Source: Desulfocapsaceae bacterium
Lineage (GTDB): Bacteria > Desulfobacterota > Desulfobulbia > Desulfobulbales > Desulfocapsaceae
Direction: 5' to 3'
DNA: 33,220 nucleotides
NCBI GenBank assembly: GCA_030065655.1
Contig: JASJDT010000009.1
Location: 1-33,220 of the forward strand
This document shows positions 28,199-33,220 of this stretch, one piece after another; the stretch's first letter is position 1; each line of letters begins with the position of its first letter. The notes under the pieces are model-generated. The model saw nothing but the letters and a program-made list of their open reading frames with translations. It searched no databases and had not been told where the DNA came from. A program made the translations under genes and the position numbers.

Positions 28199-29173
28199 TT
28201 ACATCAGGCCGGCTTCTTTGTAGTACTTGGCGGCGCCGTCATGCAGAGGAGCGGAGAGACCGTCTTTGATCATCTCTTCCTTCTTCAGGTTGGCAAACGC
28301 CGGATGCAGTTTCTTGAACTGATCGAAGTTTTCAAAGACCGCCTTGACCACGTTGTAGATCACCTTCTCGTCGACTTTGGCCGAGGTGACGAAGGTGGCG
28401 CCCACGCCGAAGGTGGTGGTATCACCATCGTTGCCGCGGTACATGCCGCCGGGAACGGTGGCGACGCGATAGTAGTCGTTGGCCTCGATCAACTCGGTGA
28501 TCGCCGGGCCGGTGACATTGACCAGGACGGAGTCACAGGAGGTGGTGGCTTCTTTGATGGAGCCGCTGGGGTGACCGACGGTGAAGACCATGGCATCGAT
28601 CTTGTTGTCGCACAGTGCCTTGGACTGTTCGGCGGACTTGAGCTCGGAGGCCAGTTTGAAGTCATCCTTGGTCCAGCCCTTCTTGGTCATGATCACTTCC
28701 ATGGTGCCGCGCTGGCCGGAACCGGGGTTACCGATGTTGACCCGCTTGCCTTTCAGATCATCGAAGTTCTTGATACCGGAATCGGCCCGAGCAACCACGG
28801 TGAACGGCTCGGGATGAACCGAGAAGACTGCCCGCAGATCCTTGTTGGCGCCGGCGTCCTTAAACTTGGAGGTACCGTTGTAGGCATGGTACTGCCAGTC
28901 TGACTGGGCAACACCCATATCCAACTCGCCTGCGGCAATAGCGTTGAGGTTATAGACGGAGCCGCCGGTGGATTCAACCGAGCAGCGGATACCATGCTCT
29001 TTCTTGCCCTTGTTGACCAGACGACAAATGGCGCCGCCGGTGGGATAGTAGACGCCGGTTACCCCGCCGGTGCCGATGGTGACAAACTGCTGGGCACTAG
29101 CCATCTGCACACCGCCAAAGGTCGTGGCAAAACCAAACATCGCTGCTGCTACTAATAATAAACTCTTTTTCAT
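28199..29173 (-). CDS. TAXI-family TRAP transporter solute-binding protein
   Basis: Signal peptide [53 protein letters not shown]; start at ATG 29173. Confidence 0.94.
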   Translation of the reverse strand: MKKSLLLVAAAMFGFATTFGGVQMASAQQFVTIGTGGVTGVYYPTGGAICRLVNKGKKEHGIRCSVESTGGSVYNLNAIAAGELDMGVAQSDWQYHAYNGTSKFKDAGANKDLRAVFSVHPEPFTVVARADSGIKNFDDLKGKRVNIGNPGSGQRGTMEVIMTKKGWTKDDFKLASELKSAEQSKALCDNKIDAMVFTVGHPSGSIKEATTSCDSVLVNVTGPAITELIEANDYYRVATVPGGMYRGNDGDTTTFGVGATFVTSAKVDEKVIYNVVKAVFENFDQFKKLHPAFANLKKEEMIKDGLSAPLHDGAAKYYKEAGLM

Positions 29174-29301
29174 ACTTCCTCTCCTTGTTGTTAAGGTTAC
29201 ACCTCTTCCCAAAAGAAAGAGTCGAGACACCTGTTAAAAAGTTCTCGGGTGAAAGTTATGAAAGGCCTGAGAAAACATTGGAGATACAACACTTAAATAA
29301 T

Positions 29302-29334
29302 CCCAAAAATTTGGCAACTTGTCAAATGTTTGGG
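29302..29334. promoter_or_regulatory. 12-bp inverted repeat (one mismatch) upstream of the TAXI-TRAP-Usp operon
   Basis: CCCAAAAATTTG-gcaacttgt-CAAATGTTTGGG. Confidence 0.6.
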
Positions 29335-29440
29335 TTGGTCGTTATCCGTTCAAGGTGATACTTTTACAGGGACATATCTCTGTCAAACATCTATGAATAT
29401 CGCAGTCGGGATGGGTGAGAGGAGAATACAAATTTACAAA

Positions 29441-29475
29441 AAAACACCCGTTACCTTTCGGTAACGGGTGTTTTT
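29441..29475. terminator. Bidirectional-looking intrinsic terminator
   Basis: AAAACACCCGTTACC-tttc-GGTAACGGGTGTTTTT downstream of the minus-strand HPF-CSD gene. Confidence 0.9.
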
Positions 29476-29508
29476 AGATCTATTACAATCTAATTTTGGT
29501 TAATATGC

Positions 29509-30042
29509 TTATTTGGCTAAACGCACCCACGATGCCTGTGGACCTTTATCACCGGTCGTCTCCCCGTAGAATACCGTATCTCCTTCGGAAAGTTCTTCCA
29601 TTTCCACGTTTTTCAGGGCATTCTCATGAAAATAGACATCCCTTTCATCAACCGTGACTATAAAGCCGTAGGATTCATGAGGTGATAGCTTGCGGATGGT
29701 TCCGTAGCTATCGCCATCAGCCAGTGCATCTGTCGGTTTCTTATTTTTCCTTTTCTTTCTAAGGTTTTCTTTTAATTGCAAAGAAAGTACATCAAACGCT
29801 TCAACCAGAAGAGGCCGCACAGCGCCTCCTTTTCTTGTTACCACAACAGTATCATTTGGTACTGATGCAACCAGTTTGATCTCAAACCCTCCTTCTTTAT
29901 GATGAGTAGTGGCTTCAATGACTACTCGGAGATGCAGTAAGTAGGCGGCGAAATTACGAACGAGCTTGTCTTTTTCTTCCTCAACTCTATCTTGCCAGCC
30001 TTTCCGCAGCTCAACGTTACGGGTTTCGATCTTTAGTTCCAT
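29509..30042 (-). CDS. HPF/RaiA-like ribosome-associated domain fused to a cold-shock domain
   Basis: N-terminal MELKIETRNVELRKGWQDRVEEEKDKL...; C-terminal YGTIRKLSPHESYGFIVTVDERDVYFHENAL. Confidence 0.88.
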   Translation of the reverse strand: MELKIETRNVELRKGWQDRVEEEKDKLVRNFAAYLLHLRVVIEATTHHKEGGFEIKLVASVPNDTVVVTRKGGAVRPLLVEAFDVLSLQLKENLRKKRKNKKPTDALADGDSYGTIRKLSPHESYGFIVTVDERDVYFHENALKNVEMEELSEGDTVFYGETTGDKGPQASWVRLAK

Positions 30043-30406
30043 AGATTTCCTCCAATGAATACTTTAACGATGTCACCAACACATCGCCGCCTCATGTGCC
30101 TGTTCTCAGACACACTCCTAGATGAACCCTCCTGTGCAAAAATGGAAAAGAACTGTCCCCTGCAGAACAAGAGGTTTCACCTCTTTCTAGAATTATATTC
30201 TCTGGTGGCTGAGAATCAAGCCTGAGTGATTATTTTCTAAGAACTGTAAGGAATATCCAAGGTTTCATTACAGTAACTTTTGCAACATTAAAATTCTTGG
30301 AGTAGAGTGGATGTTCTTTATTTAGTGACTTACTTTCTCATTTCCGACACCCTGTTCCCCGTCCATTTGAGGGGTTTGCAAAGCAGAAAGCGGAAAGCAT
30401 TAGAAA

Positions 30407-30478
30407 ACTCCGAGTTGGAGCAAGCTCCCAGGCAATTACACCCTTCTAGGGGGTACTGAACAGAGTCCCGCTTGCGGG
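30407..30478 (+). promoter_or_regulatory. Cluster of short hairpins in the hemH leader
   Basis: ACTCC/GGAG(C), GGAGC-aa-GCTCC, ACCC/GGGT, CCCG-CTTG-CGGG within about 72 nt upstream of hemH. Confidence 0.4.
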
Positions 30479-30505
30479 GTTATCGAAATTGACGAGGGTC
30501 GTTTA

Positions 30506-31465
30506 ATGACTAAAAGCACAACCACCGGCGTTGTTCTGTTAAATATGGGTGGACCAGAGAAGCCTGAAGATGTTGCCCCGTTTCTCTACAATCTCTTCTC
30601 AGACCGGGATATAATCCGCCTAGGTCCTAAATTTTTACAAAAACCGCTGGCCTGGTACATTGCCCGTAAACGTGCTCCCAAGAGTCTGGAAACATATAAA
30701 AAAATAGGTGGTGGTTCTCCTTTAATAAAAATAACCCAGGATCAGGCTCAGGCGCTTAGCTCAGAACTGAGCGAATACGGCTCCTACAAAGTTTTGAGTG
30801 CCATGAGATATTGGCATCCTACGGCTGAGCAAGCTCTTGAAAAACTCTCTGCAGCAGGTATTACTGAAGTCATTGCCTTACCTCTCTATCCCCATTATTG
30901 CTGCGCGACAACTGGCTCGTCGCTGGCAGATTTACAACGTGCAGCTTATAGAAGTCGTGACTCATTTGACATTACCGAGATTAAAGGTTGGCCTGACAAT
31001 CCTAAGTATATTGAGTGTTTTGCCAAAAATATACTCGAGGGTATTGCTGAATTTTCAACAGAAGATATCACGGTGGTCTATTCAGCACACTCTCTTCCCG
31101 TATCCTTTATCACTGAAGGCGATCCTTACTGCGATCATCTCAATATCACTATCGAAAAAATAGAGGAGATTACAGGCATTAAGGGAAGACTGTGTTATCA
31201 GAGTAGGAGTGGTCCAGTCGAATGGCTTTCACCCTCTACCCCTGAGATGCTTGAGAGCCTTGCGGCAGAGGGTTGCAAGAACGTTCTCATGGTTCCCATA
31301 AGCTTTGTCTCCGACCATGTTGAAACCCTTTACGAGATTGACATGCTGTACCGAGAGATGGCGAGTAAGATGGGCATGCGCTGTCTATCATGTAAATCGT
31401 TGAACACCGATCCTTTATTTATTGAAAGTTTGCGGGATCTGGTCCTCCAGCACCGGGCTCATTAG
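30506..31465 (+). CDS. hemH: Ferrochelatase
   Basis: GVVLLNMGGPEKPEDVAPFLYNLFSDRDII...YSAHSLP...CYQSRSGPVEWLSPS. Confidence 0.95.
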   Translation: MTKSTTTGVVLLNMGGPEKPEDVAPFLYNLFSDRDIIRLGPKFLQKPLAWYIARKRAPKSLETYKKIGGGSPLIKITQDQAQALSSELSEYGSYKVLSAMRYWHPTAEQALEKLSAAGITEVIALPLYPHYCCATTGSSLADLQRAAYRSRDSFDITEIKGWPDNPKYIECFAKNILEGIAEFSTEDITVVYSAHSLPVSFITEGDPYCDHLNITIEKIEEITGIKGRLCYQSRSGPVEWLSPSTPEMLESLAAEGCKNVLMVPISFVSDHVETLYEIDMLYREMASKMGMRCLSCKSLNTDPLFIESLRDLVLQHRAH

Positions 31466-31718
31466 CCTCCCACCTATCACATTATTTCATTCCGCAGATG
31501 CCAATATGGCTAAAGATTAAATGTGTTATCAGAGCAAATATCTCCAAGTTTCCGGGATATTGCTGCAAAGATATTAACCACTCTTGCTACTTGGCTAGCG
31601 AATCAAGAGCATTCAAATTGATTAATAAGTGAGTTTCAATAGCGTTTTCCGTTTTATTATCATTATTTATTTATAATAATAACATACACCTAAGTACCAT
31701 GGGTTTATTTCATAAAAA

Positions 31719-31774
31719 ATTTTATAAAATATTTTATAAAATCATTGACAAGGTATTTTGTCATCGGCTATGCT
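31719..31774 (+). promoter_or_regulatory. Promoter/operator region of hisD-like gene: tandem 12-bp AT palindromes, then TTGACA...TATGCT with an overlapping TGACAA-N6-TTGTCA dyad
   Basis: ATTTTATAAAAT twice (31719-31742); -35 TTGACA 31745-31750; TGACAA 31746-31751 / TTGTCA 31758-31763; -10 TATGCT 31769-31774. Confidence 0.65.
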
Positions 31775-31841
31775 TGAATTATCACCTACAGGCTCAAACC
31801 AATCATCGCATCCGCTAAAACATTTCCAGGGAGATTCGACC

Positions 31842-33146
31842 ATGGAATATCTCAAAAAAGCCAAGAAAAGTTTTGAGCAAGCAAGCAGTGAAAAACGTGA
31901 GACTGTTGCCAAGATTCTTCAGGACATAGAGGTACGGGGGGAGGCCGCTGTTCGCGAGCTAGCCGAAAAATTTGATAATTGGCAGGGAGACTTCATTCTC
32001 TCCGATGAAAAAAAAGAGCAGCTCATCGCCCAGGTTCCTGATGATGTGCGTCAGGATATTCGCTTTGCCCACGATCAGGTCTATAACTTTGCCCTTGCCC
32101 AGAGAAAATCCATTTCAGAATTCGAGCAGGAGACTCTTCCCGGAGTACGCCTTGGCCAAAAAATCATACCGATGGACACCGCTGGTTGTTATGTTCCGGG
32201 AGGCCGATTCGCTCATGCCTGCTCGGCGATCATGAGCGTTGCCACCGCAAAAGCCGCTGGTGTCAAAAACATCATTGCCTGTTCCCCACCCCGAGGAAAT
32301 AGTATTGCTCCAGCAGTAGTTTACGCTATGGATATTGCCGGGGCAGATATCATTTTAGAAATGGGTGGCGTTCAGGCCATCGCCACCATGGCCTTTGGAC
32401 TTTTTACCGGCAAGGCCGCGAATATCCTTGTTGGTCCTGGTAATGCTTATGTTGCTGAAGCAAAAGCAATTCTGGCAGGCACCGGAAAATGTGCAATCGA
32501 TGTTTTTGCTGGTCCTACTGAATCCTCGGTTATTGCTGACAGTACTGCAGACCCAATGACTATTGCCATTGATCTTGTCTCTCAGGCCGAACATGGCACA
32601 GACTCACCGGTTTGGCTGCATACTGATTCCAGGGAGATTGGTGAAGCCGTAAATAATCTGGTACCGGAACTTATAGCTCAAATGCCCGATCCAGATATTC
32701 CCCGCCAATCCTGGGAAGACTATGGGGAGATAGTTCTTTGTAGCGACCGCCAAGAACTTGTTGAAATAAGTGATCTATATGCTTCAGAGCATGTACAAGT
32801 AATGGCTGAAGATTTAGACTGGTGGGTCGCCAACCTCAGCAATTACGGCTCTCTCTTTCTAGGCGAGGGCAGTACCGTGGCACAAGGCGATAAATGTTCC
32901 GGGACAAACCACATTTTACCCACCCGTAAGGCGGGCTATATGTCGGGTGGGCTCAACGTTCACAAATTTCTGAAAATAACCACCTATCAGGAAATTTCAG
33001 CCCAAGCCAACAAGGTCGTCAGCGCTGCTGCCTCACGTCTTTCAAGGGTTGAAGGAATGGAAGGGCACGCCAGAGCATGCGATTGGCGGTTGCGAAAATT
33101 TTTCCCAGATGAGAAATGGGATTTTGAGGTGTACACTCAGCCCTGA
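31842..33146 (+). CDS. Histidinol dehydrogenase-family protein, possibly HpsN-like (sulfopropanediol 3-dehydrogenase) paralogue
   Basis: HisD fold motifs (PGGRFAHACSAIMSVATAKAAGVKNIIACSPP, VGPGNAYVAEAKAI, DVFAGPTESSVIAD). N-terminus MEYLKKA and C-terminal GTNHILPTRKAGYMSGGLNVHKFLK resemble the HpsN-like subgroup. Upstream start 31758 lies in the promoter. Confidence 0.85.
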   Translation: MEYLKKAKKSFEQASSEKRETVAKILQDIEVRGEAAVRELAEKFDNWQGDFILSDEKKEQLIAQVPDDVRQDIRFAHDQVYNFALAQRKSISEFEQETLPGVRLGQKIIPMDTAGCYVPGGRFAHACSAIMSVATAKAAGVKNIIACSPPRGNSIAPAVVYAMDIAGADIILEMGGVQAIATMAFGLFTGKAANILVGPGNAYVAEAKAILAGTGKCAIDVFAGPTESSVIADSTADPMTIAIDLVSQAEHGTDSPVWLHTDSREIGEAVNNLVPELIAQMPDPDIPRQSWEDYGEIVLCSDRQELVEISDLYASEHVQVMAEDLDWWVANLSNYGSLFLGEGSTVAQGDKCSGTNHILPTRKAGYMSGGLNVHKFLKITTYQEISAQANKVVSAAASRLSRVEGMEGHARACDWRLRKFFPDEKWDFEVYTQP

Positions 33147-33198
33147 ATTTCGCCGATGCAACCATCGCAACTATTCTTAGCAATGCATGGAGTTTTCA

Positions 33199-33220
33199 AT
33201 GGCTGATAAGAAGATCATTC
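33199..33220 (+). CDS. Start of a truncated ORF (MADKKII...)
   Basis: ATG following GGAG, cut off by window end. Confidence 0.35.

Noticed and set aside
25381-28903. Long plus-strand ORFs (312, 272 and 334 aa) opposite usp, TRAP permease and TAXI SBP
   Set aside because: Shadow ORFs of GC-rich genes; His/Gly/Arg-rich translation typical of antisense frames
1-33220. CRISPR arrays, tRNA/rRNA genes, transposases or phage genes
   Set aside because: No regularly spaced repeats, RNA gene signatures or mobile-element proteins were seen

Overview
The window looks like a Desulfobacterota (Desulfobulbaceae-like) chromosome segment; that assignment is inferred from gene content only. Recognisable genes are a CspA-type cold-shock gene, a degraded TerC gene, a secreted metallopeptidase, a MetF-MetV fusion, a Sec-exported Ni-superoxide dismutase, an orphan Cache/GAF/PAS histidine kinase, serB, a GlcD/GlcF-type 2-hydroxyacid dehydrogenase pair, an acyl-CoA dehydrogenase-rubredoxin fusion and an orphan NarL-type regulator. 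A long minus-strand array follows: TAXI-SBP, TRAP permease, Usp, korDABC, larA, dctB, dctD, second TAXI-SBP. The window ends with an HPF/RaiA-cold-shock fusion, hemH and an HpsN-like HisD paralogue. Three unlisted signals stand out. (1) A candidate sigma54 regulon: GG-N10-GC promoters sit upstream of both korDABC-larA-dctBD-TAXI and glcDF, and two ATTTGA-N8-TCAAAT dyads lie upstream of the kor promoter. (2) A c-di-GMP-I (GEMM) riboswitch drives a terminator-bounded transcript that encodes only tiny ORFs, with a predicted Shine-Dalgarno-sequestering switch. (3) A cobalamin riboswitch with terminator and antiterminator gates a single 39-aa ORF. All calls come from manual reading; no database search or folding program was run.
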